Part shown: one piece after another, positions 24,059 to 34,670 of the stretch | Layout: each line of letters begins with the position of its first letter | Position numbering within the stretch: the stretch's first letter is position 1 | Assembly (NCBI GenBank): GCA_002892395.1 | Contig: NBBL01000002.1 | Location: forward strand, 1 to 64,000 | DNA from: Lachnospiraceae bacterium | GTDB taxonomy: Bacteria > Bacillota > Clostridia > Lachnospirales > Lachnospiraceae | Length of the DNA: 64,000 nt | Direction of reading: 5' to 3' | Translations under genes and position numbers: made by a program | Notes under the pieces: model-generated | The model's database searches: none | The model's input: the letters and a program-made list of their open reading frames with translations, nothing else | What the model was told of the DNA's origin: nothing

Positions 24059-24505
24059 TCATCCAATGCCGCGCTCCGCCCGAAATTCCGGATGGGCATC
24101 CATAAATTCTTTTAAAATCAGGCTTGCAGCCACCTGATCAATCACCTTTTTTCTGTGCTCTCTCGGAATTCCGCTCTCCGAGAGCACCTCATTCGCCGCC
24201 ACCGTCGTAAGCCTTTCATCCTGCCAAAAGACAGGCAGTCCCGTCCGGCGCTCCAGCATGGTTTTAAACCGCCGGCATTGCTCCACTCTCTCCCCGCTGC
24301 TCCCATCCATATGGCAGGGACGCCCCAGGACAATGGCACCGACCCCGCGCGCTGCAATGATTTCCTCAATGCGTGCGCAGGTTCTTCTGAGCTTCCCCTC
24401 TGAATTGCGCCAGACAGTCTCCAGCGGCTGCGCAGTCAAATACAAGGCATCACTCAATGCGATCCCCACTGTTCTGGAACCATAATCCAGACCCATTACA
24501 ATCAA
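24059..24505 (-). CDS. ruvX: Putative pre-16S rRNA nuclease / Holliday junction resolvase RuvX
   Basis: About 148 residues of the YqgF/RuvX RNase H-like family, implicated in 5'-end maturation of 16S rRNA. Catalytic landmarks: GLDYGSRTVGIALSD with the first Asp, IVLGRPCHMDGS, and DERLTT with a later Asp in KKVIDQVAA. The TTG at 24505 is preferred because GGGGGA sits 5-8 bp upstream and homologues have three residues before MGLDYG; the ATG at 24496 is the alternative. The usual neighbours ireB and DUF1292 flank it. Confidence 0.93.
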   Translation of the reverse strand: MIVMGLDYGSRTVGIALSDALYLTAQPLETVWRNSEGKLRRTCARIEEIIAARGVGAIVLGRPCHMDGSSGERVEQCRRFKTMLERRTGLPVFWQDERLTTVAANEVLSESGIPREHRKKVIDQVAASLILKEFMDAHPEFRAERGIG

Positions 24506-24693
24506 TAGTCCCCCTATCTGCTGCCGCCAACGGCGCAAAAAAGAAAAGCAGAAAACAGGCACCAAAATTTCTGATACGGAAATCATCCTGTATCAGAAAA
24601 AGGTCCCCTTCGGTTTCTGACCGAGCCCATAACGGTCCTTTACGCGGCTTTCTCTCTCAAACGGAATCTGAGTGAACGGAGCAAGGGACGGCT

Positions 24694-24966
24694 TTATTTC
24701 CCGCCGTCGAATTTCTGTTCGATATAAAAGCTCAGCAGCTCTTCCAAAATATCATCGCGCTCCACCTTCATAATCAGGCTCCTGGCGCTGTTGTGGCTGG
24801 TGATGTAGGTCGGATCTCCACTCATCACATATCCCACAATCTGATTGACCGGATTGTAGCCCTTCTCGGACAGCGCTTCATAAACCAGCTGAATCACCTG
24901 GCTTACATCCATCTTATTCTCCGGGATCGCACGGAAAAACTGTGTATCGTGTAAATTTTCGCTCAT
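24694..24966 (-). CDS. ireB: IreB family regulatory phosphoprotein
   Basis: A 90-residue UPF0297/IreB protein ([20 protein letters not shown] and [14 protein letters not shown] are the family core). In Enterococcus IreB is phosphorylated by the kinase IreK and influences cephalosporin resistance. The start has GAGAGGA upstream. Conserved order ireB-ruvX-DUF1292. The 188-bp gap to ruvX has a small CTGATAC/GTATCAG hairpin (about 24573-24600) without a clear T-tract. Confidence 0.93.
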   Translation of the reverse strand: MSENLHDTQFFRAIPENKMDVSQVIQLVYEALSEKGYNPVNQIVGYVMSGDPTYITSHNSARSLIMKVERDDILEELLSFYIEQKFDGGK

Positions 24967-25072
24967 GATAAGATTCCTCTCAATTCTTATTCATTTTATA
25001 CGAAAAAAATTCATAGGGCAAGGGAAAAAGACTTACGTTTGCCTGACAAAATCATTACTTTATTTCTATTTT

Positions 25073-25180
25073 CAGCTATCTCACTACGGCAATGTCTTCC
25101 ATATTTCCGCAGCTATCTCACTGCGGCAACGTCTTCCATACTTCCGTTTTCAGCTATCTCACCGCGGCAATGTCTTCCAT
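25073..25180. repeat. Three tandem 37-41-bp repeats duplicating the mtaB 3' end
   Basis: Copies at 25073-25109, 25110-25150 and 25151-25180. On the minus strand each contains ATGGAAGAC-R-TTGCCG followed by the TAG of mtaB, so the last nine codons and the stop of mtaB are repeated twice more downstream of the gene with minor changes. Confidence 0.88.
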
Positions 25181-26539
25181 CAAAAGTATGCCGTCCTCCA
25201 AAAAGCCGCCCACTCTCCCCGACACCAGACAGTTCTCCCGAATCCGACTCTCTCCGAAGCGTTGCTCCGGGATTGCGATCTTTACATACTCCCTCGTGTT
25301 CCCCACCAGGTAGCGTGCTCCGCCTCGCTCCACCCATTCCTCGGTCAGAATCTCCTCGCTTCTTCCGATTCTCCGCTCCAGAAATTCGCGGATGCGCTGC
25401 CGGTTTAATTCCGAAAGCCTAGAGGCTCGCTCCGCTTTTTCTGCCCGGGTCCGCTGATCCGGCATGGCAGCCGCCCTCGTTCCCTCCCGTCTGGAATAGG
25501 GGAAAATGTGGGTCTCATAAAAATTCAGTTCCCGAATAAATGCCTCGCTCTCCGAAAATTCCTGCTCGGTTTCCCCCGGAAATCCCACAATGACATCGGT
25601 CGTAATCGCGGCCTCCGGAAAGACCCGCCGTATCATGTCCACGCCGCGCCGGTATGTCTCTGCGCTGTAATGCCGGTTCATCCGTTTCAGTACAGCGTCG
25701 GATCCGCTCTGCAGCGAGAGATGAAAATGGGGGCAAAAATGCCTCAGCGCCTGCAATCCTCGGACAAACTCCTCCGTTATAATAAGCGGCTCCAGAGACC
25801 CCACCCGGATCCGCTCAATCCCGGGCAGATCGTCCAGCGAGGCGATCACCTGGCCCAGATCCCCGGAGGCGCCCGGATCGCTTCCGTAGGAGGAAAGATG
25901 GATTCCGGTCAGCACCAGCTCCCGAAACCCCTGTGCTGCAAACTGCTCTGCCTCCCTCCGGATATCCGAACGCCCCCGGGAGCGAACCCTGCCCCGCACG
26001 AAGGGGATAATACAGTAGCTGCAAAACTGATTGCATCCGTCCTGAATTTTCAGAAACGCCCGGGTGTGCTCCCTCCCGGGAACCGCAGGGATATGACCCA
26101 AAGCAGGGGCAAGTGCTGCACCCCTGGCTCCCGTTTGACAGGAGTCAAGGACTCCCTCGGCGGGCTGTGCTCCGCTCCGGGAAAACTCCCCCGTTTTCTC
26201 CAGATACCGCTCCAGCACTGCTGCGATCTGCTGTTTTTCCCGGTTTCCCAGGATCAGATCCACCGGGATCTCCTCCTTCAGCTTTTCCCCGGAGGCCTGC
26301 GCATAGCACCCTGCCGCCACCACAATTGCCTTTTCATTCATGCTCCGGGCGCGGCGAATCATCTGCCGGGATTTTCGGTCTGCCACATTGGTGACCGTAC
26401 AGGTGTTGATGATGTAAACATCCGCCTTTTCTTCAAAGGAACAAATCTCATACCCGGCAGCCATCAGTGCCTTCTGCATGTTCTCCGTCTCATAGCTGTT
26501 CACTTTGCATCCAAGCGTGTGAAATGCCGCTCGCTTCAA
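25154..26539 (-). CDS. mtaB: tRNA t6A37 methylthiotransferase MtaB
   Basis: A 461-residue radical-SAM methylthiotransferase converting t6A to ms2t6A at position 37 of ANN-decoding tRNAs. The N-terminal UPF0004 domain has its three cluster cysteines (HTLGCKVNSYE, NTCTVTN, AAGCYAQ), the radical-SAM motif is CNQFCSYCIIPFVRGR, and a TRAM domain ends the protein (LVSGRVGGFLEDGILL). The start is TTG (26539) with only a weak GGAAAGAGAG upstream; the next Met is too late to preserve the first Cys. The C-terminus MEDIAAVR is encoded in the terminal tandem repeat. Confidence 0.94.
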   Translation of the reverse strand: MKRAAFHTLGCKVNSYETENMQKALMAAGYEICSFEEKADVYIINTCTVTNVADRKSRQMIRRARSMNEKAIVVAAGCYAQASGEKLKEEIPVDLILGNREKQQIAAVLERYLEKTGEFSRSGAQPAEGVLDSCQTGARGAALAPALGHIPAVPGREHTRAFLKIQDGCNQFCSYCIIPFVRGRVRSRGRSDIRREAEQFAAQGFRELVLTGIHLSSYGSDPGASGDLGQVIASLDDLPGIERIRVGSLEPLIITEEFVRGLQALRHFCPHFHLSLQSGSDAVLKRMNRHYSAETYRRGVDMIRRVFPEAAITTDVIVGFPGETEQEFSESEAFIRELNFYETHIFPYSRREGTRAAAMPDQRTRAEKAERASRLSELNRQRIREFLERRIGRSEEILTEEWVERGGARYLVGNTREYVKIAIPEQRFGESRIRENCLVSGRVGGFLEDGILLMEDIAAVR

Positions 26540-26562
26540 TGTTTTTTCTCTCTTTCCGTCTC

Positions 26563-26591
26563 TTGACTTTGTTTCGACTTACAACTACGAT
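26563..26591 (+). promoter_or_regulatory. Promoter of the HPr-like gene
   Basis: TTGACT (26563-26568), 17-bp spacer, TACGAT (26586-26591), ~38 bp before the start codon with its AAGGAGG site. It lies in the short divergent spacer with mtaB. Confidence 0.7.
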
Positions 26592-26628
26592 GTAAGAGAA
26601 CAAATTCTCTTTAAGGAGGCATTGTCAT

Positions 26629-26862
26629 ATGAAGACTGTCAAGATCTCTCTCAATTCGATTGATAAAGTAAAATCCTTTGTAAATACCATCGCCCGCTAT
26701 GATGAAGACTTCGACCTTATGTCCGGAAGGTATGTCATCGACGCCAAGTCCATCATGGGTATCTTCAGCCTGGATCTCTCCAAGCCCATCGACCTGAATA
26801 TCCACGGAGACACCGAGCAGGGCGATATCATGGAGGCGCTGAAGCCCTACATCGTGGAGTAA
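26629..26862 (+). CDS. HPr family protein lacking the phosphorylated histidine
   Basis: A 77-residue protein with the HPr fold pattern: KSIMGIFSLDLSKPIDLNIHG corresponds to the regulatory Ser46 region of HPr and its following strand. The active-site segment that normally reads GLHARPA is replaced by SIDKVKSFVN, so the phosphorylatable His15 is missing and it cannot carry phosphate for sugar transport in the usual way. A regulatory role, like Crh (which also lacks His15), is possible but unproven. Single gene with strong ribosome-binding site, promoter and terminator. Confidence 0.85.
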   Translation: MKTVKISLNSIDKVKSFVNTIARYDEDFDLMSGRYVIDAKSIMGIFSLDLSKPIDLNIHGDTEQGDIMEALKPYIVE

Positions 26863-26914
26863 TTTCCGGTGCGCCTTCGGCGCTCCCTTCTCTGCTCCCT
26901 GTCCGTGAAATCAG

Positions 26915-26939
26915 GAGTCCGCATGACGCGGACTCTTTT
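26915..26939 (+). terminator. Terminator of the HPr-like gene
   Basis: GAGTCCGC-ATGA-CGCGGACTC type hairpin (26915-26934) followed by T5. Confidence 0.9.
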
Positions 26940-26975
26940 TCTGTTTTTCCCCGGGACAGAAGCTCCGCGGCCTTC

Positions 26976-28166
26976 TCACTCCGCCGTACACACCACACAC
27001 TCGTCCGTCCGAAGCGCCGTTTCCAGCATCGCCCCCATCTTTTCCTCCAGCTTCTCCTCCGATCGCCGGATGCGGGCCGGATCGGGCTTGGTCACCGGAT
27101 GCTTTGCCACAAAAATGGTGCAGCAGTCCTCGTAAGGCTCAATGGAGGTCTCATAGGTTCCAATCTGCTCCGCCCGCTCCACAATCTCCTGCTTGTCAAA
27201 TCCAATCAGCGGCCGAAAGACCGGGAGGGTACAGACCTCATTGGTCGCCAGCAGCGACTCTGCGGTCTGACTCGCCACCTGACCGATGCTCTCTCCCGTC
27301 ACCAGGGCAAGGCTGCCGCTTCGGCGCGCGATCCGCTCTGCAATCCGCATCATATAGCGGCGCATGATGATGGTGAGCTCCTCATGGGGGCATTGCTCAT
27401 AGATATAGAGCTGAATTTCCGTAAAATTGATGATATGAAGTCTGATTGCTCCCGTGTAGCGCGCCAGCAGGCGGGCGAGATCCACCACCTTCTGCTTTGC
27501 CCGCTCACTGGTGTACGGCGGCGCGTGAAAGTAGACCGCATCCACCAGAACCCCTCGCTTGGCAATCATATACCCCGCCACCGGTGAATCAATGCCTCCG
27601 GACAGAAGAAGCGTGGCACGGCCGTTGGTTCCCACCGGCATGCCCCCCGGTCCCGGAATGGTCACCGAATAAATGCTGACACCTTCATCCCGGATTTCCA
27701 CATGCAGACTGAGATCCGGATGATGCACATCGACCCGAAGCTTCGGAAAGGCGTCCAGAAGCAATGCGCCCAGCTCCGCACTGATCTGATCGGAGGATCC
27801 CGGATAGCTCTTGTCGATTCGTCTCGTAAACACCTTAAACGACTTCTCCGTGTCCCCATAAAGCTCCTGTACGAAGGAACACATCTGCCGCTTCACAGTT
27901 TCATAATTTCGATCCTCAAAGCGGAGCACCGGACAAATCGACACAATGCCGAAAACATGGCGAAGCGCCTCCACTGCATCCTCGTAATCAAAGCTGCCCT
28001 CCGAATCCACATAAATCCTTCCGTGTTCCTTGCTCACGAGGAATGTTCCCTCCACCTGCTTCAGCGCGATGGTAATCTGCCGAATCAGCGCATCTTCAAA
28101 TTTATATCGGTTTTTTCCCTTCAGTCCGATTTCCCCGTACTTAATCAAAAATGATCTGTAATCCAT
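26976..28166 (-). CDS. thiI: tRNA 4-thiouridine synthase ThiI
   Basis: A 396-residue ThiI, which adenylates U8 of tRNA and inserts sulfur from a cysteine-desulfurase persulfide; it may also serve thiamine synthesis. The N-terminal NFLD/THUMP part begins MDYRSFLIKYGEIGLKGKNR; the PP-loop is LLLSGGIDSPVAGY; the catalytic Cys region is YEDCCTIFVAKHP. There is no C-terminal rhodanese domain. I choose the ATG at 28166 by alignment with the family start; another in-frame ATG at 28223 adjoins the nifS stop. Paired with the desulfurase directly upstream. Confidence 0.95.
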   Translation of the reverse strand: MDYRSFLIKYGEIGLKGKNRYKFEDALIRQITIALKQVEGTFLVSKEHGRIYVDSEGSFDYEDAVEALRHVFGIVSICPVLRFEDRNYETVKRQMCSFVQELYGDTEKSFKVFTRRIDKSYPGSSDQISAELGALLLDAFPKLRVDVHHPDLSLHVEIRDEGVSIYSVTIPGPGGMPVGTNGRATLLLSGGIDSPVAGYMIAKRGVLVDAVYFHAPPYTSERAKQKVVDLARLLARYTGAIRLHIINFTEIQLYIYEQCPHEELTIIMRRYMMRIAERIARRSGSLALVTGESIGQVASQTAESLLATNEVCTLPVFRPLIGFDKQEIVERAEQIGTYETSIEPYEDCCTIFVAKHPVTKPDPARIRRSEEKLEEKMGAMLETALRTDECVVCTAE

Positions 28167-28223
28167 GCGTATTCCGCCCTCTTCGTTCTCTGTTGTCGCT
28201 CCGCCGCCTGCTTCATAGGACAT

Positions 28224-29378
28224 TCAATGCCTTGTGAATTTTCTGAGCTCAGGCAGCAGCTCCCGCATCGCCTGCACAAACAGCGCTGCCTCTTCTCTCG
28301 TATTGGTCTCGCAAAAGCTGAGCCGGATGGTGGAGGTCAGCGCTTCCTTCTGCAGACCGATCCCCTTCAGCGTGCCGGAAATGCCCGGGTGATTGGAGGA
28401 ACAGGCAGAACCGCTGGAAACATAAATTTGCCTCTCCTCCAGCGCGTGCAGAAGCACCTCTGCCCGAACCCCGTCCACCGAAACGCTCAAAATGTGGGGC
28501 GCCGATTCCATCCCCCGCCCGGAGTTGACCGTGACCCCCGGAAGCGCAGTGAGTGCATCAATCAAGCCATCCTTGAGCGTTGCCATGTGCCTCACATTCT
28601 CCTCCAGCTTCCGGTAGCACTCCTCCGCCGCAGCGCCGAGACCGGCAATCCCGGGCACGTTCAGCGTTCCGCTCCGCATCCCATTCTGCTGCCCGCCTCC
28701 AAAGCTGATCGCCTTTAGTTTGACCCGGCTGTCTGCATAGAGAAAGCCGACGCCCTTCGGACCATGGATCTTGTGCCCGCTGACGCTCAGAAGATCAATT
28801 CCGATTCGCTTCGGATAAATGCGATATTTCCCGTAGGACTGGATTGCATCCACATGAAACAGGGTGTTCGGATTTCTTTTCCGAATGGTCCCGGCAATTT
28901 CCTCCACCGGCTCCACTGCTCCGATCTCATTGTTGACGTGCATCACAGAGACCAGAATCGTATCGTTCCGAATCGCTTCCGAAAGCCGGGACAGAGAGAT
29001 ATGCCCCTTCGAATCCACCGGAAGCACCGTAATTTCAAAGCCCATGGATTCCAGAAACAAAAGCGCCTCATACACCGCCGGATGCTCAATCGCCGTGGTA
29101 ATCATATGCTTCCCGCTTCTCTGGTTCGCCAGCGCGCAGCCGATCAACGCGAGATTGTCGGATTCCGTTCCGCCGGAGGTGAACAGGATCTCCTTTTCCT
29201 GCACCTTCAGGGTTCTTGCAATTTGGGATGCCGCTGTCCGGACATAGCGCTCCGCCTGAACGCCCTTTTTATGTCTGGACGAGGGATTGCCGTAGTCCTC
29301 CTGCATGGTTCGAAGAACCAGCGCCAGCGCCGCATCCGATACCCGTGTGGTCGCCGAATTGTCAAAATAAATTTCCAC
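28224..29378 (-). CDS. Cysteine desulfurase (NifS/IscS type)
   Basis: A 384-residue PLP enzyme taking sulfur from cysteine as an enzyme-bound persulfide. PLP lysine motif SVSGHKIHGPKG (about 205) and the sulfur-carrying Cys in SSGSACSSNHPG (about 330) are intact. The start is GTG (29378) directly behind the rsmE stop, with AGAGG upstream. Being next to thiI, it most likely supplies sulfur for 4-thiouridine, as the NifZ-ThiI pair does in Bacillus. Confidence 0.94.
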   Translation of the reverse strand: MEIYFDNSATTRVSDAALALVLRTMQEDYGNPSSRHKKGVQAERYVRTAASQIARTLKVQEKEILFTSGGTESDNLALIGCALANQRSGKHMITTAIEHPAVYEALLFLESMGFEITVLPVDSKGHISLSRLSEAIRNDTILVSVMHVNNEIGAVEPVEEIAGTIRKRNPNTLFHVDAIQSYGKYRIYPKRIGIDLLSVSGHKIHGPKGVGFLYADSRVKLKAISFGGGQQNGMRSGTLNVPGIAGLGAAAEECYRKLEENVRHMATLKDGLIDALTALPGVTVNSGRGMESAPHILSVSVDGVRAEVLLHALEERQIYVSSGSACSSNHPGISGTLKGIGLQKEALTSTIRLSFCETNTREEAALFVQAMRELLPELRKFTRH

Positions 29379-30137
29379 TTAGCCCTCTTTCTGCTCCGTT
29401 CTCTCTTCAACTGACATCATAAGATAGCTCAAAACCACAAAGCCCGCCGTCTCCGTGCGAAGAATCCGTTTTCCCAGGGTCACCGGAAAAAAGCCGAATT
29501 GCTGTGCAAGCCGGACTTCCTCCTCCGAGAACCCGCCCTCCGGACCGATCAAAACAGATACGGAAGCGCCGGGGCTCAGGGCTTTAATCAATCTCCTTGT
29601 AGTCTCCATGTCTTCGGCGCACTCGTAGGGAATCAGCTTCAGCGTATCCTTCTTTGCCTCCTGAAGCGCATCGGAAAAGGATAGCGGCAGCGACACCTCC
29701 GGAATCAGTCCTCTCCCGGACTGCTTCGCCGCGCTCTCTGCGATCATCTGCCAGCGCCTTCCCTTTGCCTCTGCCCTTCTTCGATCCAGTCTTACGACAC
29801 AGCGCTTGGATTCCACCGGCACAATCCGGCGTACACCAAGCTCCACTGCCTTTTGGATAATCAGCTCCATCTTGTCCGATTTCGGAAGCCCCTGGTACAG
29901 CGTCACTGCCACCGGAAGCTCACTTCCGTCCCGCATCTCTTCCAGCACCTGCAGAAGAATTTCGGTCCTTCCGATCTCCCGGATCTCGCAGAGATAATCC
30001 CGTCCCTCTCCTGCGCTGACAAAAAGCCGCTCTCCCGGCTTCATGCGCAGCACATTGCCGATGTGATTGACATCTCTTCCGATGATGCAAGCCGTATCTC
30101 CCTGAATCTGCTCCGGTTCTACAAAAAAATGGTACAC
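29379..30137 (-). CDS. rsmE: 16S rRNA m3U1498 methyltransferase
   Basis: A 252-residue SPOUT methyltransferase of the RsmE family acting on U1498 of 16S rRNA. N-terminal PUA-like region (YHFFVEPEQI, HIGNVLRMKPGE), then the knotted SAM site with LIGPEGGFSEEEV and PVTLGKRILRTETA. The start is GTG (30137) only two bases after the prmA stop; the AGGAGG that serves it overlaps that stop. Standard partner of prmA behind dnaJ in Clostridia. Confidence 0.95.
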   Translation of the reverse strand: MYHFFVEPEQIQGDTACIIGRDVNHIGNVLRMKPGERLFVSAGEGRDYLCEIREIGRTEILLQVLEEMRDGSELPVAVTLYQGLPKSDKMELIIQKAVELGVRRIVPVESKRCVVRLDRRRAEAKGRRWQMIAESAAKQSGRGLIPEVSLPLSFSDALQEAKKDTLKLIPYECAEDMETTRRLIKALSPGASVSVLIGPEGGFSEEEVRLAQQFGFFPVTLGKRILRTETAGFVVLSYLMMSVEERTEQKEG

Positions 30138-30139
30138 CC

Positions 30140-31120
30140 TTACCTCCTGCGGGCGGTCACATTGACCCACTCGCCCTGGTGATTCACCTCCAAAACCTCA
30201 AACTCCGCATTGTGGGAGAATGCCTCCAGCACCTCCGCTTCTTTGCTGTCTATGATGCCGGATGTGATGAAAATACCGCCGTGCTTCAGGTGACGGGGAA
30301 TTTCCTTCTGGAGGGCGATGATGACCGGCGCCAGGATATTCGCCACCGCGATATCGTAGCGCTCCGCTCCGGCTGCCTGCTGAACCCACTCATCCTCAAT
30401 CAGATTTCCGCAAACCAGACGGAATGCCGACTCATCCAGACCATTGCTGGTCAGATTCTCCCCCACGGCGCTGATCGCATTCTCATCCAGGTCGGTGGCA
30501 AACACCTGGGAGGCTCCAAGCTTCAGCGCGGCAATTCCAAGAATCCCGCTGCCGGTTCCCACATCCAAAACCTGTATTCCCTGCCGAACACCCGCCGCCT
30601 GCATCAGCATCAAATATTTGGAAAGCTGACGAATACAAAGCTGTGTCGTCTCATGGGATCCGGTTCCGAAGGCGGTTCCCGGATCGATCTGGATCAGGGT
30701 CTTTCCCTCCGCTCCGTCCGGAATCTGCTCCCAGGTGGGCTTAATCAGAATGTCATCCACCGTGAACGGGTGAAAAAACGTTTTCCAGCTGTTGATCCAA
30801 TCCTTGTCCTCTGTCTCGCTCTCCGTGATGGTCCCATCGCCCAAATCGGTAAACATGGAAAGCTCATCCAGATTCTCCCGCACCGATCGAAGGAGCGCCT
30901 CCGTGTCGGAATCCGGATCAAGATAAAAGCTTAACTCCGCCCTTCCGTCATCCGGTGGGAGCTGGGGAAGGAGATCAATGAACATCCCCTTCGTATCCCG
31001 CTCGGACAGCGGACGCCTGTCCGAAATCTCCACTCCTTCAATTCCCAGCTCATTCAAGGCAGCACTGACCAAATCCACCGCCTCTGTTGTGGTGTGCAGC
31101 GTGAATTTTTTCCACTTCAT
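30140..31120 (-). CDS. prmA: Ribosomal protein L11 methyltransferase
   Basis: A 326-residue PrmA, trimethylating L11 at lysines and the N-terminus. Substrate-binding N-terminal domain (MKWKKFTLHTTTEA), SAM motif VLDVGTGSGILGIAAL (about 185) and catalytic-region motif NILAPVII. Residues 82-110 hold an acidic insert. It begins a prmA-rsmE-nifS-thiI string with almost no spacing, preceded by a 322-bp spacer after dnaJ with a possible promoter of its own. Confidence 0.95.
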   Translation of the reverse strand: MKWKKFTLHTTTEAVDLVSAALNELGIEGVEISDRRPLSERDTKGMFIDLLPQLPPDDGRAELSFYLDPDSDTEALLRSVRENLDELSMFTDLGDGTITESETEDKDWINSWKTFFHPFTVDDILIKPTWEQIPDGAEGKTLIQIDPGTAFGTGSHETTQLCIRQLSKYLMLMQAAGVRQGIQVLDVGTGSGILGIAALKLGASQVFATDLDENAISAVGENLTSNGLDESAFRLVCGNLIEDEWVQQAAGAERYDIAVANILAPVIIALQKEIPRHLKHGGIFITSGIIDSKEAEVLEAFSHNAEFEVLEVNHQGEWVNVTARRR

Positions 31121-31210
31121 TGAATTTCCGTCTCCTCTCTTTCCCAGTGCCGTCGCCCGCCGCCGGGTGGTGGGCAGCGTTTTCCCGACAAGAGGATTTT
31201 CAATCTTATT

Positions 31211-31239
31211 ATGGTACCACGAATCCGAGCCGCACACAA
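31211..31239 (-). promoter_or_regulatory. Possible promoter of prmA-rsmE-nifS-thiI
   Basis: TTGTGT (31234-31239), 17-bp spacer, TACCAT (31211-31216) on the minus strand. Both boxes are imperfect. Confidence 0.4.
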
Positions 31240-31264
31240 GAAAAAGCAGCAGGTTCTCCCATGC

Positions 31265-31365
31265 CCTCCGCGGAAGCGCAGCGGAAGGCCGGAAACCCAA
31301 CGGAAGGCCGGAAGCCCAACAGAAGGCCGGAAGCCCAACAGAAGGCCGGAGTCAAACGGAAAGCG
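31265..31365. repeat. Tandem 19-bp repeats between dnaJ and prmA
   Basis: The unit CAACRGAAGGCCGGAAGCC recurs with GAAGGCC exactly every 19 bp at 31284, 31303, 31322 and 31341, with degenerate half units on both sides. Confidence 0.85.
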
Positions 31366-31385
31366 GGAACATCCTGACATACAGG

Positions 31386-31419
31386 AGTGCCGCCGGCTGA
31401 ACCCACAGCCGGCGGCACT
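31386..31419 (-). other. Strong hairpin after dnaJ
   Basis: AGTGCCGCCGGCTG pairs perfectly with CAGCCGGCGGCACT around a 6-nt loop. There is no T-tract on either strand, so it is more likely an mRNA-stabilising or Rho-independent-like partial terminator at the end of the heat-shock operon. Confidence 0.6.
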
Positions 31420-31442
31420 TGATTGTTGTCGTCTGATTCCCT

Positions 31443-32576
31443 TTACTGAAACAGACCCCGCTTCTTTTCCTTTCCCTTCATCGCCTCATCATAAGCCTGG
31501 AGCGCACTCTTTTGTGCGGCAGTCAGCCGTGTGGGAACCTCCACCACAAGGGTGACATAATGATCTCCGCGCACCTTCTTGTCCCTCAGGGTCGGCACGC
31601 CCTTTCCGCGGAGGCGCACCCGGGTATCTGTCTGTGTCCCCGGCTTTACCTCGTACTCCACTTCTCCGTCCACCGTCTTAATGCGTATGGTTCCGCCCAG
31701 TGCCGCAGTGGGAAAGGTGATCGGTACCGTGGAGAAAATATTCGTCTCCTGACGCTTGAAAATCGGATGCGGGCTGACGATACACTCCACCAGAAGATCG
31801 CCCCGCTCTCCGCCGTTGATTCCAGGCTCTCCGCCGCCTGCCATGCGGACGGAAAGTCCGTTGTCGATCCCGGCGGGAATGCTGACGCGGAATGTCTTTC
31901 GCTTCTGGTTGTAGCCGGTGCCGTTGCAGCCCGGGCATTTTTCCTTCACCACCTTGCCGCTGCCCCCGCAGTTGGGACAGGTCTGAACATTCTGCATCGT
32001 TCCGAACATCGTGCGGCTCATCTGCACGATCTTTCCCTTGCCGTGGCAGGTCGGGCACGTCTCCGGGCTGGTCCCCGCCTTGGCTCCGCTGCCGTGGCAC
32101 GCGGAACAGGTCTCCTTAAAGTTGACCACAATTTCCTTCTCACATCCGAACACCGCTTCCTCAAAGGTGAGGCGCACGGAGCTCCGCACATTGGCGCCCC
32201 GCATCGGTCCCCCGGATGTGCGGGAAGTCCTTCTCCCGCCGAAGAAATCTCCGAAAATGCTGCCGCCGTCCCCAAAGAGATCGCCGAAAATATCGCCGAA
32301 ATCAGCGGCATTTCCCTCATAAAATCCGCCGCCGCCTGCCGATCCGTCAAAAGCGGCGTGTCCAAACTGATCGTATTTTTTTCGCTTTTCCGGATCGCTG
32401 AGAACGGAGTAAGCCTCACTGGCCTCTTTAAATGCTGCCTCCGCCTTTTGATCGCCGGGGTTTGCATCCGGATGATACTTTTTAGCCAGCGTCCGATATG
32501 CTTTTTTCAGTGCCGCATCGTCCGCATTTTTCGGTACGCCCAGCACCTCATAATAATCGCGCTTCTGTTCTGCCAT
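31443..32576 (-). CDS. dnaJ: Chaperone DnaJ
   Basis: A 377-residue type I DnaJ, co-chaperone that stimulates DnaK ATPase and delivers substrates. J domain at residues 4-70 with HPD ([11 protein letters not shown]), Gly/Phe-rich linker (about 75-110, [18 protein letters not shown]), four zinc-finger repeats ([32 protein letters not shown]) and the C-terminal substrate domain. Last gene of the HrcA-controlled operon, 81 bp behind dnaK. Confidence 0.98.
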   Translation of the reverse strand: MAEQKRDYYEVLGVPKNADDAALKKAYRTLAKKYHPDANPGDQKAEAAFKEASEAYSVLSDPEKRKKYDQFGHAAFDGSAGGGGFYEGNAADFGDIFGDLFGDGGSIFGDFFGGRRTSRTSGGPMRGANVRSSVRLTFEEAVFGCEKEIVVNFKETCSACHGSGAKAGTSPETCPTCHGKGKIVQMSRTMFGTMQNVQTCPNCGGSGKVVKEKCPGCNGTGYNQKRKTFRVSIPAGIDNGLSVRMAGGGEPGINGGERGDLLVECIVSPHPIFKRQETNIFSTVPITFPTAALGGTIRIKTVDGEVEYEVKPGTQTDTRVRLRGKGVPTLRDKKVRGDHYVTLVVEVPTRLTAAQKSALQAYDEAMKGKEKKRGLFQ

Positions 32577-32599
32577 CCTGATCCTTCCTTCGTATCAAC

Positions 32600-32622
32600 G
32601 GCGCGGCCTGTGCAGCCGCGCC
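32600..32622 (-). other. Hairpin between dnaK and dnaJ
   Basis: GGCGCGGC-CTGTGCA-GCCGCGCC. On the transcribed (minus) strand it lacks a U-tract, so it is more likely a processing or stability element that sets different dnaK and dnaJ levels. Confidence 0.5.
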
Positions 32623-32657
32623 TTTGTATTTAACTGTCCTGTTCAACCCGACGGGGG

Positions 32658-34662
<2,005 letters not shown>

Positions 34663-34670
34663 ACCATAAC

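Larger units (their letters stand above)
31121..31442. other. Repeat-bearing spacer between dnaJ and prmA
   Basis: 322 bp without a credible gene. It holds a perfect 14-bp hairpin just after dnaJ, four and a half tandem 19-bp repeats, and a weak minus-strand promoter candidate before prmA. Short frames through the repeats show no family. Confidence 0.5.

Noticed and set aside
24573-24600. Terminator between ireB and ruvX
   Set aside because: The CTGATAC/GTATCAG stem is weak and has no T-tract on the transcribed strand; ireB-ruvX read-through is usual.
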